64,000 nt of DNA from Kocuria rosea. Its GTDB lineage: Bacteria > Actinomycetota > Actinomycetes > Actinomycetales > Micrococcaceae. Where the stretch lies: NCBI RefSeq assembly GCF_023715525.1, contig NZ_JAMBOG010000006.1:1-64000 (forward strand). Direction: 5' to 3'. Positions 24,627-35,548 of this stretch are shown here, in pieces. The position numbers were made by a program, and so were the translations under genes. Position 1 is the stretch's first letter, and the number at the start of each line of letters is the position of its first letter. Below the pieces are notes generated by a model. That model saw nothing but the letters and a program-made list of their open reading frames with translations, did not search any database and was not told where the DNA came from.

Positions 24627-25649
24627 CTACTTGACGGAGGTCCCGGCGGAGCCGAGGTTCTGGCAGGCCTCGACCACGCGGGCGGCCATGGACTCCTCGG
24701 CCAGGGCGCCCCACACGCGCGGGTCGTACTTCTTCTTGTTGCCGACCTCGCCGTCGACCTTCAGGACCCCGTCGTAGTTGGCGAACATGAACCCGGCGAT
24801 GGGGCGGGTGAAGGCGTACTGGGTGTCGGTGTCGACGTTCATCTTGACCACGCCGTAGGAGACGGCGTCGGCGATCTCCTGGGCGGAGGAGCCGGAGCCG
24901 CCGTGGAAGACGAGGTCGAAGGGGCGGTCCTTGCCGATCTTCGCCCCGACCTCCTGCTGGATCTGCTGGAGCAGCTCGGGGCGCAGCTTGACCCCGCCGG
25001 GCTTGTACACGCCGTGCACGTTGCCGAAGGTCAGGGCCGTGATGTAGCGGCCGTTCTCCCCGGCGCCGAGGGCCTCGACGGTGGCCAGGCCGTCGGCGAC
25101 CGTGGAGTACAGGTCCTCGTTGATCTCGTTCTCGACGCCGTCCTCCTCGCCGCCGACGGCGCCGATCTCGACCTCGAGGATGATCTTGGCCTTGGAGGTG
25201 CGCGCCAGCAGCTCCTGGGCGATCCGCAGGTTCTCGTCGAGGGCGATCGCGGAGCCGTCCCACATGTGGGACTGGAAGATCGGGTCCTCGCCGCGGGCCA
25301 CGGCCTTCTCGGACTCCGCCAGCAGCGGCAGCACGAAGGAGTCGAGCTTGTCCTGCGGGCAGTGGTCGGTGTGCAGGGCGATGTTGACGTCGTAGTTCTT
25401 GGCGACCTCGCGGGCGAAGGCGGCCATGGCCAGCGAGCCGGTGACCATGTCCTTCACCGAGGCCCCGGACCAGTAGGCGGCGCCGCCGGTGGAGGCCTGG
25501 ATGATGCCGTCCGAGCCGGCCTCGGCGAAGCCGCGGATCGCGGCGTTGAGCGTCTGGGAGGAGGTGACGTTGATCGCCGGGTAGGCGAACCCCTTCTCCT
25601 TGGCGCGGTCGATCATCTCGGCGTAGACGTCAGGGGTGGCGATGGGCAT
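24627..25649 (-). CDS. fbaA: Class II fructose-bisphosphate aldolase
   Basis: This 340-residue zinc-dependent glycolytic and gluconeogenic enzyme cleaves fructose 1,6-bisphosphate to dihydroxyacetone phosphate and glyceraldehyde 3-phosphate. The zinc and catalytic region HTDHCPQDK is near residues 95-103, LEVEIGAVGGEEDG near 180, FHGGSGSS near 253 and NVDTDTQYAFTRP near 277. The ATG at 25649 has a GAAGGAG ribosome site. Length is typical for the A-type bacterial and actinobacterial enzyme. Confidence 0.96.
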   Translation of the reverse strand: MPIATPDVYAEMIDRAKEKGFAYPAINVTSSQTLNAAIRGFAEAGSDGIIQASTGGAAYWSGASVKDMVTGSLAMAAFAREVAKNYDVNIALHTDHCPQDKLDSFVLPLLAESEKAVARGEDPIFQSHMWDGSAIALDENLRIAQELLARTSKAKIILEVEIGAVGGEEDGVENEINEDLYSTVADGLATVEALGAGENGRYITALTFGNVHGVYKPGGVKLRPELLQQIQQEVGAKIGKDRPFDLVFHGGSGSSAQEIADAVSYGVVKMNVDTDTQYAFTRPIAGFMFANYDGVLKVDGEVGNKKKYDPRVWGALAEESMAARVVEACQNLGSAGTSVK

Positions 25650-25731
25650 GCTGGCTCCTTCGGGTCGGGTGTGGCCTGGCTCCCACTCTAGCCAAATCGG
25701 CGCCGGGGAACGACGACCGGACGCGGCTCCG

Positions 25732-26376
25732 TCAGGGGACGGTCTGGCCGAACACGTGCCGCCGCACCCAGGCGTGCATGGCCACGGCGGCCGCGGCGGA
25801 GGCGTTGACGGAGCGGGTCGACCCGAACTGGGCGATGGACAGGGTCACCTCGGCGGCCGCGTGCATCTGCGGGCTGAGCCCGGGGCCCTCCTGGCCGAGC
25901 ACGAGCACGCACCGCTCGGGCAGGTCGTAGGTCTCCAGCTGCTCGGAGTCGGGGAAGTTGTCGATCCCGATCACGGGCAGGCCCTCGGACCGGGCCCATG
26001 CGACGAACTCCTCGACGCTGCCGTGGTGGCGCAGGTGCTGGTAGCGGTCCGTGACCATGGCGCCGCGCCGGTTCCAGCGCCGCCGTCCCACGATGTGCAC
26101 CTCCCGGGCGAGGAAGGCGTTGGCGGTGCGCACCACGGAGCCGATGTTGAGGTCGTGCTGCCAGTTCTCGACGGCCACGTGGAAGCCGTGCCGGCGGGTG
26201 TCGAGGTCCGCGACGATCGCGTCCATGCTCCAGTACCGGTAGCCGTCCACGACGTTGCGCCGGTCCCCGTGCGCGAGCAGCTCGGGGTCCCAGTGCTCGC
26301 CCTCGGGCCAGGGGCCCTCCCACGGGCCGACGCCGACCTCCGGGGCCCCGTCCGTGCCGGGCGCGGGGTCAGTCAA
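25732..26376 (-). CDS. SpoU family RNA 2'-O-methyltransferase
   Basis: The 214 residues include the SPOUT-fold core: ENWQHDLNIGSVVRTANAF (motif 1, about 70-88), VLVLGQEGPGLSP (motif 2, about 158-170) and RSVNASAAAAVAMH (motif 3, about 188-201). It transfers methyl from S-adenosylmethionine to a ribose of tRNA or rRNA. The N-terminal 60 residues are acidic and tryptophan-rich. The best start is TTG at 26376, which overlaps the end of pyrE by 8 bases and is served by a GAAGGACG site inside pyrE. An alternative start farther in cannot be excluded. Confidence 0.85.
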   Translation of the reverse strand: MTDPAPGTDGAPEVGVGPWEGPWPEGEHWDPELLAHGDRRNVVDGYRYWSMDAIVADLDTRRHGFHVAVENWQHDLNIGSVVRTANAFLAREVHIVGRRRWNRRGAMVTDRYQHLRHHGSVEEFVAWARSEGLPVIGIDNFPDSEQLETYDLPERCVLVLGQEGPGLSPQMHAAAEVTLSIAQFGSTRSVNASAAAAVAMHAWVRRHVFGQTVP

Positions 26377-26950
26377 GCCCCAGCTCGTCCTTCGTGAAGG
26401 CGTAGAGGCAGGGCACGCCGGCGGTCTGCTCGATCCGCTCCTTGGCGCCGGTGCGGCGGTCGACGATGATCGCCACGGCCACGACGTTGGCGCCCGCGCG
26501 CTGCAGGGCCTCCACCGCCGTGAGCGCGGAGCCGCCGGTCGTGGAGGTGTCCTCGACGACGACGACGTTCCGGCCCTCGACGGACGGGCCCTCGACCTGC
26601 CGGCCCATCCCGTAGCTCTTCTGGGCCTTGCGGACCACGAACGCGTCCACGGCCCGGCCCTGGTCCCCGGCGGTGCGCATGATCGCCTGGCCCACGGGGT
26701 CGGCGCCCATCGTGAGCCCGCCGACGGCGTCGAAGGAGATCCCGGCCTCGTCGAGCAGCGCGAGCATCACCTGCCCCACGTAGCGGGAGGCCTCGTGGTG
26801 GAGGGTCACCCGGCGCAGGTCCACGTAGTAGTCGGCCTCGATGCCGCTGGCCAGGGTCACCTTCCCGCGCACGACGGCGAGGTCGACGATCAGCTGGCGG
26901 AGGCGGTCGCGGGCCGTCGCGAGGTCGACGGGCGAGAAGTCGGTGGTCAT
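26369..26950 (-). CDS. pyrE: Orotate phosphoribosyltransferase
   Basis: This 193-residue enzyme of pyrimidine synthesis makes orotidine 5'-phosphate from orotate and PRPP. The PRPP-binding motif VVVVEDTSTTGGSAL (about residues 119-133) and the ASGIEADYYVDLRRV segment near 30-44 are clear. The ATG at 26950 lies 7 nt after TAGACT (26963-26958), so the mRNA is predicted to be leaderless. It overlaps the methyltransferase gene downstream. Pyrimidine attenuators were not seen. Confidence 0.95.
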   Translation of the reverse strand: MTTDFSPVDLATARDRLRQLIVDLAVVRGKVTLASGIEADYYVDLRRVTLHHEASRYVGQVMLALLDEAGISFDAVGGLTMGADPVGQAIMRTAGDQGRAVDAFVVRKAQKSYGMGRQVEGPSVEGRNVVVVEDTSTTGGSALTAVEALQRAGANVVAVAIIVDRRTGAKERIEQTAGVPCLYAFTKDELGLD

Positions 26951-27019
26951 GCCGACCAGTCTAGGGCCGCGGCGATCCGTCCCCGTTCCACCGCCCGCGC
27001 GGGCGGACCGGCGGGACGC

Positions 27020-27778
27020 TCAGCGGGGGGCCATGCGCAGGGCGCCGTCCATCCGCACGGTGGTGCCGTTGAGGTAGTCGTTGTCCACGAAGGTCGCCAC
27101 GAGCTGCGCGAACTCCTCCGGCCGGCCCAGCCGGCGCGGGAAGGGCACCCCGGCGGCCAGCCCGGCCCGGTACTCCTCGCTCACGGTCGCGAGCATGGGC
27201 GTCTCGATCACGCCGGGGGCGATGGTGTTGACCCGGATCCCGGAGCTCGCGAGATCGCGGGCCGCCGTGAGGCCCAGGCTGTGCACCCCGCCCTTCGACG
27301 CCGCGTAGGCGGCCTGGCCGACCTGGCCCTCGAACGCGGCGACGGAGGCGGTGTTGACGACCAGCCCGCGCTGCCCGTCGTCGTCGACGGGCCCGGTCGC
27401 GGCGATCCGCTCGGCGGCCAGGGTCAGCACGGTGAAGGTGCCGATCAGGTTGACGCGCAGCACGGTCTCGAACAGGTCGAGGTCGTGCACGCCCTGTCTC
27501 CCCAGCACGCGGGCGGAAGGCCCGATGCCGGCGCAGTTGACGACGGTGCGCAGGGGACCGGCGTCGGCCGCGGCGGCCACGGCCTCGCGCACGGCGTCGC
27601 GGTCGGTGACGTCGGCGGGCACGTAGCGGAGGCCGTCGACGGCGGGGGCCCGGTCGATCGCGGTGGGGAGGTCGACGGCGGTCACGCGCACCCCGCGCGC
27701 GGCGAGCATCGCGGCGGCGGCGGCGCCGAGGCCGGAGGCGGCGCCGGTGACGAGGGCGGAGGTGTCGGTGACGTCCAT
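27020..27778 (-). CDS. SDR, 3-hydroxyacyl-CoA dehydrogenase type
   Basis: This 252-residue NAD-dependent reductase has the cofactor motif TGAASGLG (9-16), the LRYVPADVTD segment and the NCAGI strand motif (about 85-89). The catalytic Tyr and Lys lie in YAASK (about 158-162), with Ser in VNTASVAAF just before. It resembles type II 3-hydroxyacyl-CoA dehydrogenases (HSD10-like), and its pairing with an acyl-CoA dehydrogenase gene 31 bases upstream supports a fatty or branched-chain acyl-CoA role. A GAAAGGA ribosome site precedes the ATG. Confidence 0.88.
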   Translation of the reverse strand: MDVTDTSALVTGAASGLGAAAAAMLAARGVRVTAVDLPTAIDRAPAVDGLRYVPADVTDRDAVREAVAAAADAGPLRTVVNCAGIGPSARVLGRQGVHDLDLFETVLRVNLIGTFTVLTLAAERIAATGPVDDDGQRGLVVNTASVAAFEGQVGQAAYAASKGGVHSLGLTAARDLASSGIRVNTIAPGVIETPMLATVSEEYRAGLAAGVPFPRRLGRPEEFAQLVATFVDNDYLNGTTVRMDGALRMAPR

Positions 27779-27809
27779 GGAGGTCCTTTCGGGCGGGGAC
27801 GGGAGGGGC

Positions 27810-29018
27810 TCAGACGAAGGCGGAGACGCCGGTGACGGCGCGGCCCACGATGAGGGAGTTGATCTCGTAGGTGCCCTCGTAGGTGTAGAGGATCTCGACG
27901 TCGTTGAAGAGCTTGGCCATCTCGTGGTCGGTGACCACGCCGTTGCCGCCGAGCAGGGCCCGGCCGGCCGCGGCGGCCTCCCGCGCCAGGGACGTGGTGG
28001 TGGCCTTGGCCAGCGCCGCGTGGGGCATGTCGAGCAGCCCGTCCTCCTGCAGGCGGGCGATCTGGGTCATCAGGCCGAGGGACGCGGTGGCGTGGCCGAG
28101 GATCCGGGCCAGGGGCTCCTGCACGAGCTGGAACGCGGCGAGGGGCCGGCCGAACTGGTGGCGGGAGATCGCGTAGGCGCGGGCGACGTCGAAGATCCCC
28201 AGCTGCACCCCGGCGGCCTGCCAGCCCACCCAGGCGCGGGAGTTGCGCAGCATCTCGTTGGCGGCCGCGAAGCTGGTGGCTCCGGGCAGGAGGGCGTCGG
28301 CCGGGACGCGGACCTCGTCGAGCACGATGTCGGCGTTCTGCATGATCCGCAGACCGGTCTTGTGCTCGATCCTCGTGGCGGACCAGCCGGGGCGGTCGGT
28401 CTCCACGAGGAAGCCCTTGACCTGCCCGTCGGCGGTGTCCCGGGCCCAGACCACGGCGACGTCGGCGACGGTACCGGAGCCGATCCAGCGCTTGGCCCCG
28501 GAGAGCACCCACCCGCCCCCGTCGCGGGCCGCGGTGGTGGCCAGGCCCCCGGCGATGTCGGAGCCGTGCTCCGGCTCGGTCAGGGCGAAGGCCCCCAGCG
28601 CCCGGAACCGGCGCAGGCCCGGCAGCCACCGGGCCTTCTGCTCCGCGGAGCCCAGCGCGTCGATCAGCCCGAGGACGAGCTCGTTGTGGATGCCGACCAG
28701 GGCGGACAGGGAGACGTCCGCGCGGGCGACCTCGGCGTAGGCCAGTCCCCGGAACAGCCGGCTCGCCCCGGACAGCTCGAGCTCGCCGAGCCCGTGCTCG
28801 GCGAGCGCGGGCAGCAGGTGCGCCGGGAACTCCTCGCGGTTCCAGTGCTCCGTGACGACGGGACGGATCTCCGCCTGCAGGAACGCGTGCAGGGCCGCGA
28901 GCCGCTCGCGCTCGGGCGGCACGAGGAGGGATGCGAAGGAGAAGAGGTCGGCGTCCGGGAACGGGATGCCGACGGCGTGCTCCACGGACGGGGATTCCCC
29001 GCGCAGGACCGGGATCAT
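27810..29018 (-). CDS. Acyl-CoA dehydrogenase (glutaryl-CoA dehydrogenase-like)
   Basis: This 402-residue flavoprotein oxidises an acyl-CoA to the 2-enoyl-CoA and passes electrons to an electron-transfer flavoprotein. FAD and substrate motifs FALTEPEHGSDIAGG (about 131-145) and WIGSGTVAD (about 166-174) are present. The catalytic Glu lies in YTYEGTYEIN (about 376-385), and the ending VGRAVTGVSAF is like glutaryl-CoA dehydrogenases. It is the first gene of a two-gene unit with the SDR and is divergent from a TetR gene whose palindromic operator lies between them. Confidence 0.9.
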   Translation of the reverse strand: MIPVLRGESPSVEHAVGIPFPDADLFSFASLLVPPERERLAALHAFLQAEIRPVVTEHWNREEFPAHLLPALAEHGLGELELSGASRLFRGLAYAEVARADVSLSALVGIHNELVLGLIDALGSAEQKARWLPGLRRFRALGAFALTEPEHGSDIAGGLATTAARDGGGWVLSGAKRWIGSGTVADVAVVWARDTADGQVKGFLVETDRPGWSATRIEHKTGLRIMQNADIVLDEVRVPADALLPGATSFAAANEMLRNSRAWVGWQAAGVQLGIFDVARAYAISRHQFGRPLAAFQLVQEPLARILGHATASLGLMTQIARLQEDGLLDMPHAALAKATTTSLAREAAAAGRALLGGNGVVTDHEMAKLFNDVEILYTYEGTYEINSLIVGRAVTGVSAFV

Positions 29019-29087
29019 GGGATGTCCTCTCGTCGGTCCGGGGCGGAGGGGTGGCCCGCGTGGACCGGGTCGAACAGTACGGTTGTG

Positions 29088-29101
29088 AGTACGATCGTAC
29101 T
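29088..29101. promoter_or_regulatory. TetR-type operator abutting the start codon
   Basis: AGTACGATCGTACT is a perfect 14-bp palindrome ending one base before the GTG at 29102, and it contains the TACGAT -10 box (29090-29095). A second CAGTAC half site lies at 29075-29080. Binding would block the tetR promoter and probably the divergent acyl-CoA dehydrogenase promoter. Confidence 0.65.
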
Positions 29102-29701
29102 GTGACGGACCTCACTGGGCCAGCCTCCGCGCACGGGGCGCCGGCGCGCACGCCCCGCCAGCGCCAGCTCTTCGACGAGCTGCTGGCGCTCTTCCTGCGC
29201 GAGGGCTTCCGCGATTTCACCATGGACGGCGCGGCGGCGCGGCTGCACTGCTCCAAGGCCACGATCTACGCCCTGGCCGGCGGACGGGAGGAGCTGGTGC
29301 GCGCCGTGCTCGTGGCCTTCTTCAAGCAGGTCAGCCGGGGCACCGAGGAGGCCCTGCGTGGACCCGGCGGGGCGGCGCAGCGGCTGCTGGCCTACCTGGA
29401 GGCGATGGCCGAGCAGCTGCGGCCGGCCTCGCCGCGGTTCCTCCAGGACGTGGCCGGCTCGCCCGTGGCCTCGGAGGTCTACGAGCGCAACACGCGCATC
29501 GCCTCGGCGAAGCTGGCCGCCCTGGTGGCCGAGGGAGTGGCCACCGGGGAGTTCCGGCCGGTGCCCACGGGCTTCATCGCGGAGGTGATCTCCTCGGCCA
29601 TGGACCGCATCCAGCAGCGCACGGGGATGGGCGGCCTGGAGGGCCCGAGCGCGTACCGGGAGCTCGGCCTGCTCATCGTGGGCGGCGTCCGCGCCGGGTG
29701 A
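29102..29701 (+). CDS. TetR family transcriptional regulator
   Basis: This 199-residue regulator has an N-terminal helix-turn-helix (about 18-65, FTMDGAAARLHCSKATIYALA) and a C-terminal ligand domain containing a hydrophobic pocket. It probably represses itself and the divergent acyl-CoA dehydrogenase and SDR genes and releases DNA on binding an acyl-CoA or related ligand (inferred from context). The GTG at 29102 lies 6 nt after the -10, so the mRNA should be leaderless. The open frame upstream is non-coding. Confidence 0.87.
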   Translation: MTDLTGPASAHGAPARTPRQRQLFDELLALFLREGFRDFTMDGAAARLHCSKATIYALAGGREELVRAVLVAFFKQVSRGTEEALRGPGGAAQRLLAYLEAMAEQLRPASPRFLQDVAGSPVASEVYERNTRIASAKLAALVAEGVATGEFRPVPTGFIAEVISSAMDRIQQRTGMGGLEGPSAYRELGLLIVGGVRAG

Positions 29702-29720
29702 GCCCGGCCGGGCCGGCGGG

Positions 29721-30374
29721 TCAGGGCCCGGGCAGGACCCTCCCGCGCTCCAGGCGCACGACGGCGTCGGCGAGGGCGCCGACGTCGGCGGGGTCGTGCG
29801 TGACGATCACGGCCATGCGCCCGGCCAGGACCCGGCCCAGGAGCTCGCGCAGGGCGGGGGCCGCGGTCCGGTCGAGGGACGCGAACGGCTCGTCGAGCAG
29901 CAGCAGGCGCGGGTCCGCGGCGAGCGCCCGCGCCACGGCGACGCGCTGGGCCTGCCCCCCGGAGAGCTCCGCGGGGCGGCGCCCGGCCAGGGGGCCGGCG
30001 TCCACGGCGTCGAGCCACTGCGCGGCCGCCTCGCGGGCCCCGCGCCGTCCCGCGCCGCGGGAGCGGGGCCCGAACGCGACGTTCTCGAGCACGCTCAGGT
30101 GCGGGAACAGCAGGGGGTCCTGGGCCAGGAGGACGACGCCGCGGTCGTGGGCCGGCACCCAGGGCCCCCGGCCGCGCGCGTCCAGGTCGAACAGGACGCG
30201 GTCGTCGAGGACGGCCCGGCCGGTGTCGGGCACGAGCAGGCCCGCGACGATCCCGAGCAGGGAGGACTTGCCGGCCCCGTTGGGCCCGGTCACCGCCAGG
30301 GTCTGCCCGTCGGCCATGGACACGGCGAGGTCGAGACCGCGGGCGCGCAGCCGGGCGGTGACGTGCAGGCTCAT
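29721..30374 (-). CDS. modC: Molybdate ABC transporter ATPase, short form
   Basis: This 217-residue ATPase has Walker [10 protein letters not shown] near residue 33, signature [15 protein letters not shown] near 137 and Walker [13 protein letters not shown] near 157. It lacks the C-terminal TOBE (molybdate-sensing) domain of typical ModC, which would add over 100 residues. A TOBE domain is instead encoded two genes upstream with a helix-turn-helix. The ATG overlaps the modB stop (ATGA). Assignment rests on modB and modA nearby. Tungstate or other oxyanions are alternatives. Confidence 0.85.
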   Translation of the reverse strand: MSLHVTARLRARGLDLAVSMADGQTLAVTGPNGAGKSSLLGIVAGLLVPDTGRAVLDDRVLFDLDARGRGPWVPAHDRGVVLLAQDPLLFPHLSVLENVAFGPRSRGAGRRGAREAAAQWLDAVDAGPLAGRRPAELSGGQAQRVAVARALAADPRLLLLDEPFASLDRTAAPALRELLGRVLAGRMAVIVTHDPADVGALADAVVRLERGRVLPGP

Positions 30375-31207
30375 GCCCCGTCCCCGCCGCCGTCGGCGCT
30401 CCGCGCCCGGGCGCCCCGGCGCCGGCCCGGCGCGGAGACGCCCACGACGAGCACGGCGACGAGCACGAGCACCAGCGACAGGGCGATCGCGGCGTCGGGG
30501 TCGGTCTCGCGCTGCAGGTAGATCTCGAGCGGGAGGGTGCGGGTGACGCCCTCGAGGCTGCCGGCGAAGGTCAGCGTGGCCCCGAACTCCCCGAGGCTGC
30601 GGGCGAAGGCCAGCACGGCCCCGGAGGCGAGGCCGGGCAGCGCGAGGGGCAGGCTCACCCGGCGCAGCACGGTGCCGGGGCCCGCGCCGAGGGTCGCGGC
30701 GACCCGTTCGTAGCGCTCCCCCGCCGTGCGCAGCGCCCCCTCGAGGCTGACCACGAGGAACGGCAGGGACACGAACGTCTGGGCGAGGACCACCGCCGCG
30801 GTCGAGAAGGCGATGCTGACCCCGGCCAGCTCCAGGTGGCGGCCGACGAGCCCGTTGCGCCCGAAGGTGTGCAGCAGCGCGAGTCCTCCGACGACGGGGG
30901 GCAGCACGAGCGGGAGGAGGACGAGGGCGCGCAGAGCACGCCGGCCCGGGAACGCGGTGCGGGCCAGGAGCAGCGCCAGCGGCACGCCCAGGAGCACGCA
31001 CAGGGCGGTGCTCGCGGACGCGGTGCGCAGGCTCAGCCCCAGCGCGTGCAGGGCGGAGGGCGAGGTGACCAGCCGGGGGAAACCGGCCCAGTCCACCCGG
31101 GCGAGCATGGCGAGCACGGGCAGGACCACCACGCCTGCGCCCAGTGCCGCCGGGAGCCACACCCATCGAGGGACGGTGCCGAAGCCGCGGGGGCGACGCC
31201 GGGTCAC
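30371..31207 (-). CDS. modB: Molybdate ABC transporter permease
   Basis: This 278-residue inner-membrane permease has about six hydrophobic segments. The ATPase-contacting loop near 165-190 is followed by [31 protein letters not shown] family sequence, of which [11 protein letters not shown] is the diagnostic ModB core. The GTG start at 31207 is the first start in frame. It is coupled to modC by a 4-base overlap. The substrate-binding modA lies 3.5 kb upstream on the same strand. Confidence 0.9.
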   Translation of the reverse strand: MTRRRPRGFGTVPRWVWLPAALGAGVVVLPVLAMLARVDWAGFPRLVTSPSALHALGLSLRTASASTALCVLLGVPLALLLARTAFPGRRALRALVLLPLVLPPVVGGLALLHTFGRNGLVGRHLELAGVSIAFSTAAVVLAQTFVSLPFLVVSLEGALRTAGERYERVAATLGAGPGTVLRRVSLPLALPGLASGAVLAFARSLGEFGATLTFAGSLEGVTRTLPLEIYLQRETDPDAAIALSLVLVLVAVLVVGVSAPGRRRGARARSADGGGDGA

Positions 31208-31279
31208 GGTGTCACGAGCCGCTCGGCGGGCCCGGCGGATGCCCCCGTGGAGGCGGAGTCCCCGGCGCGCACGGCCGCC

Positions 31280-31678
31280 TCACGCCCCGGGGGTCTCGAC
31301 GACGACGTCGGTCGACTTGACGACGGCCGTGGCCACGCGCCCGGGCTCCAGGCCCAGGTCCCGGACGGCCTCGGTGCTCATGAGCGAGACCACGCGGTGC
31401 GGACCGCACTGCAGCTCCACCTGGGACATCACGGTGTCCGAGACGACCTCGGTGACCAGCCCCACGAAGCGGTTGCGCGCGGAGCTGGCGACCCGCGCGG
31501 GGTCCTCGGGCCGCACGGAGCGCTCCTTGAGCAGGCGGGCCAGCTCCAGCCCGTCCACCACGGTCTGGCCGGTCGCGCTCCTGGCGCTGCGCAGGGTGCC
31601 CTGGTCGATCCAGCGCCGGACGGTGTCGTCGCTGACGCCGAGGAAACGAGCGGCGTCAGTGATCCTGAGCTCGGTCAC
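31280..31678 (-). CDS. HTH-TOBE molybdenum-responsive protein
   Basis: This 132-residue protein joins a MerR-type excisionase-like helix-turn-helix (about 3-50, AARFLGVSDDTVRRWIDQG) to a single TOBE/Mop domain (about 65-130, SARNRFVGLVTEVVSDTVMSQVELQ-like, ending in AVVKSTDVVVE). TOBE domains bind molybdate or tungstate, so this is probably a metal-responsive regulator or molybdate store for the neighbouring transporter. The GTG at 31678 lies 6 nt after TAGCAT (31690-31685), predicting a leaderless mRNA. Confidence 0.87.
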   Translation of the reverse strand: MTELRITDAARFLGVSDDTVRRWIDQGTLRSARSATGQTVVDGLELARLLKERSVRPEDPARVASSARNRFVGLVTEVVSDTVMSQVELQCGPHRVVSLMSTEAVRDLGLEPGRVATAVVKSTDVVVETPGA

Positions 31679-31834
31679 GGAGCCATGCTATCCGCGTCTG
31701 CGGCTCGTGCACAGCCGAACAGGCGCAGGTGCGGCACCCGGCCGCCCGCAGGGATCGTTCCACCGGGCCGGGCCCCGGGGTCCACGGGAGTCGTCCGCAC
31801 GGTGGACGCGCGGGGGAACGGGCGAGGGCGGAGC

Positions 31835-33760
<1,926 letters not shown>

Positions 33761-33818
33761 ACGGCCAGGGTAGCCGGTGCGGGCCGGACGGCGGATCGCG
33801 GGTGTGCGCGGCGGGGTC

Positions 33819-34613
33819 TCAGCGGTGCGTGAACCGGGGGTCGCGCTTGTCCGCGAAGGCGGCCATGCCCTCCTTCTGGTCGGCGGTGGCGAACAGGGCG
33901 TGGAAGAGCCGGCGCTCGAAGAGCACGCCCTGGGCCAGGGTCGTCTCGTAGGCGGCGTTGACGGCCTCCTTGGCCGCCATCGCGGCGGGCAGCGATTTCT
34001 CCGCGACGGTCTGCGCCACGGCCAGCGCCTCGTCGAGCAGGGCCTCGGCGGGCACGACGCGGGAGACCAGCCCCGCCCGTTCGGCCTCCGCCGCGTCCAG
34101 CTGCCGGCCCGTGAGGACCATGTCCATGGCCTTGGCCTTGCCCACGGCGCGGGTCAGCCGCTGGGAGCCGCCCATCCCGGGGATCACCCCGAGGTTGATC
34201 TCCGGCTGCCCGAACCGGGCGGTGTCCGCGGCGATCAGGACGTCGCACATCATGGCCAGCTCGCACCCCCCGCCCAGCGCGTAGCCGGCGACGGCCCCGA
34301 CGATCGGGGTGCGCACCCGGGTGAAGGCGTCCCACCCGGCGAACCAGTCCGCGAGGTACATCTCCGGGGCGGTGCGCCGGGCCATCTCCTTGATGTCGGC
34401 CCCGGCCGCGAAGGCCCGCTCGGAGCCGGTCAGGACGATCGCCCCGATCCCCGGGTCCGTGTCCAGGGCCCCGGCGGCGGCCACGACGTCGTGCAAGGTC
34501 GCGGCGTTCAGGGCGTTGAGCGCCCTCGGCCGGTTCAGGGTGAGGACCCCGACCCGCCCGCGCCGGTCGACGAGGACGTTCTCGTACGGCTGCTCCTGCG
34601 ACTGCTCGCTCAT
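33819..34613 (-). CDS. Enoyl-CoA hydratase/isomerase
   Basis: This 264-residue crotonase-fold enzyme hydrates a 2-enoyl-CoA in beta-oxidation. Oxyanion-hole segments [12 protein letters not shown] (about 67-78) and [14 protein letters not shown] (about 110-123) are present. The catalytic glutamates are expected in the latter (GGCELA) and in [13 protein letters not shown] (about 141-153). An AGGGAG ribosome site precedes the ATG. It is not beside the acyl-CoA dehydrogenase genes of this window but would fit the same pathway. Confidence 0.92.
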   Translation of the reverse strand: MSEQSQEQPYENVLVDRRGRVGVLTLNRPRALNALNAATLHDVVAAAGALDTDPGIGAIVLTGSERAFAAGADIKEMARRTAPEMYLADWFAGWDAFTRVRTPIVGAVAGYALGGGCELAMMCDVLIAADTARFGQPEINLGVIPGMGGSQRLTRAVGKAKAMDMVLTGRQLDAAEAERAGLVSRVVPAEALLDEALAVAQTVAEKSLPAAMAAKEAVNAAYETTLAQGVLFERRLFHALFATADQKEGMAAFADKRDPRFTHR

Positions 34614-34668
34614 GCTCGTCTCCCTGGGTCGGTGTGCTGCTGCGGTGGTGCGTCGTCGTGCGGGGTGC

Positions 34669-35487
34669 TCACCCGTCGGGGGGCCCCGGAGGCCCGAAGC
34701 CGGCCTGCGCCAGCCGTTCCCGGCCGGCCGGCCCGGTCACGAAGGCCACGAACTGCTCGGCCCGCTCCCGGTCCCCGCCCTCGACGCCCACCACCGCGTA
34801 GGGGTTGGTGACCTGCGCGGCCGCGGGCAGGGGCACGCCGTCCACGTCCTGCTCGTGGGCGGCCACGTCGGTGACGTAGACCAGCCCGGCGTCGGCCTGC
34901 CCGGCGCGGACCTTGCCCAGCACGTCGGTGACCGAGTTCTCCTCGCTGACCGGGTCCAGGAACACCCCGGCCAGGTCCTGCACCGTCCGGGCGGCCTGAC
35001 CGCACGGGACCTGCTCGGCGCACACCACGGTGCTGAGGTCCTCCCGCCGCAGGTCGGCCAGCGAGCGGACGCCCTCGGGGTTGCCCTGGGCCACCGCGAT
35101 CGTCAGCCGGTTGGTGGCCAGGGGCTGCGGCGTGCCGGCGGCCCGCCCCGAGTCCAGGACCCGGTCCAGGGTCCGCTCGTCCGCCGCGGCGAAGACGTCC
35201 GCGGGCGCGCCCTCGGCGATCTGGACGGCGAGATCGGCGGAGCCCGAGAAGTTCAGGGCCACGTCCACCCCGGGGTGCTGCTCCTCGAACCGGGCGGCCA
35301 GGTCGGTGAACACCTCGGTCAGCGACGCCGCGGCGTAGACGTCCACCCGCTCGGCGCCCGCGGGCGTCCCGCACCCGGCCAGCACGGCGCCCAGCGCGAG
35401 CGCGGCCCCGGCGGCGCGGCAGCACGCGGCGGCCTGCGGCCGGCGCGAGCGGGCCGGCCGGACGGGTCCGGCGTCGTGCAGGGGCAT
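34669..35487 (-). CDS. modA: Molybdate-binding lipoprotein
   Basis: This 272-residue solute receptor has a lipobox LAGCG at about residues 36-40 after a hydrophobic stretch. The ModA core begins [11 protein letters not shown], with [11 protein letters not shown] near 78-88 and ADVFAAADE near 94-102. Serines and backbone amides in these segments bind molybdate. The ATG at 35487 lies 6 nt after TAGGAT (35499-35494), so the mRNA is probably leaderless. An internal start would shorten the unusually long N-region. It is separated from modBC by recQ and an enoyl-CoA hydratase gene. Confidence 0.9.
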   Translation of the reverse strand: MPLHDAGPVRPARSRRPQAAACCRAAGAALALGAVLAGCGTPAGAERVDVYAAASLTEVFTDLAARFEEQHPGVDVALNFSGSADLAVQIAEGAPADVFAAADERTLDRVLDSGRAAGTPQPLATNRLTIAVAQGNPEGVRSLADLRREDLSTVVCAEQVPCGQAARTVQDLAGVFLDPVSEENSVTDVLGKVRAGQADAGLVYVTDVAAHEQDVDGVPLPAAAQVTNPYAVVGVEGGDRERAEQFVAFVTGPAGRERLAQAGFGPPGPPDG

Positions 35488-35548
35488 GCCCCGATCCTAT
35501 CCGCGGGTCCCTTGCCGCCGCGCGAAGGCCCGGCACTAGCATGAGTGC

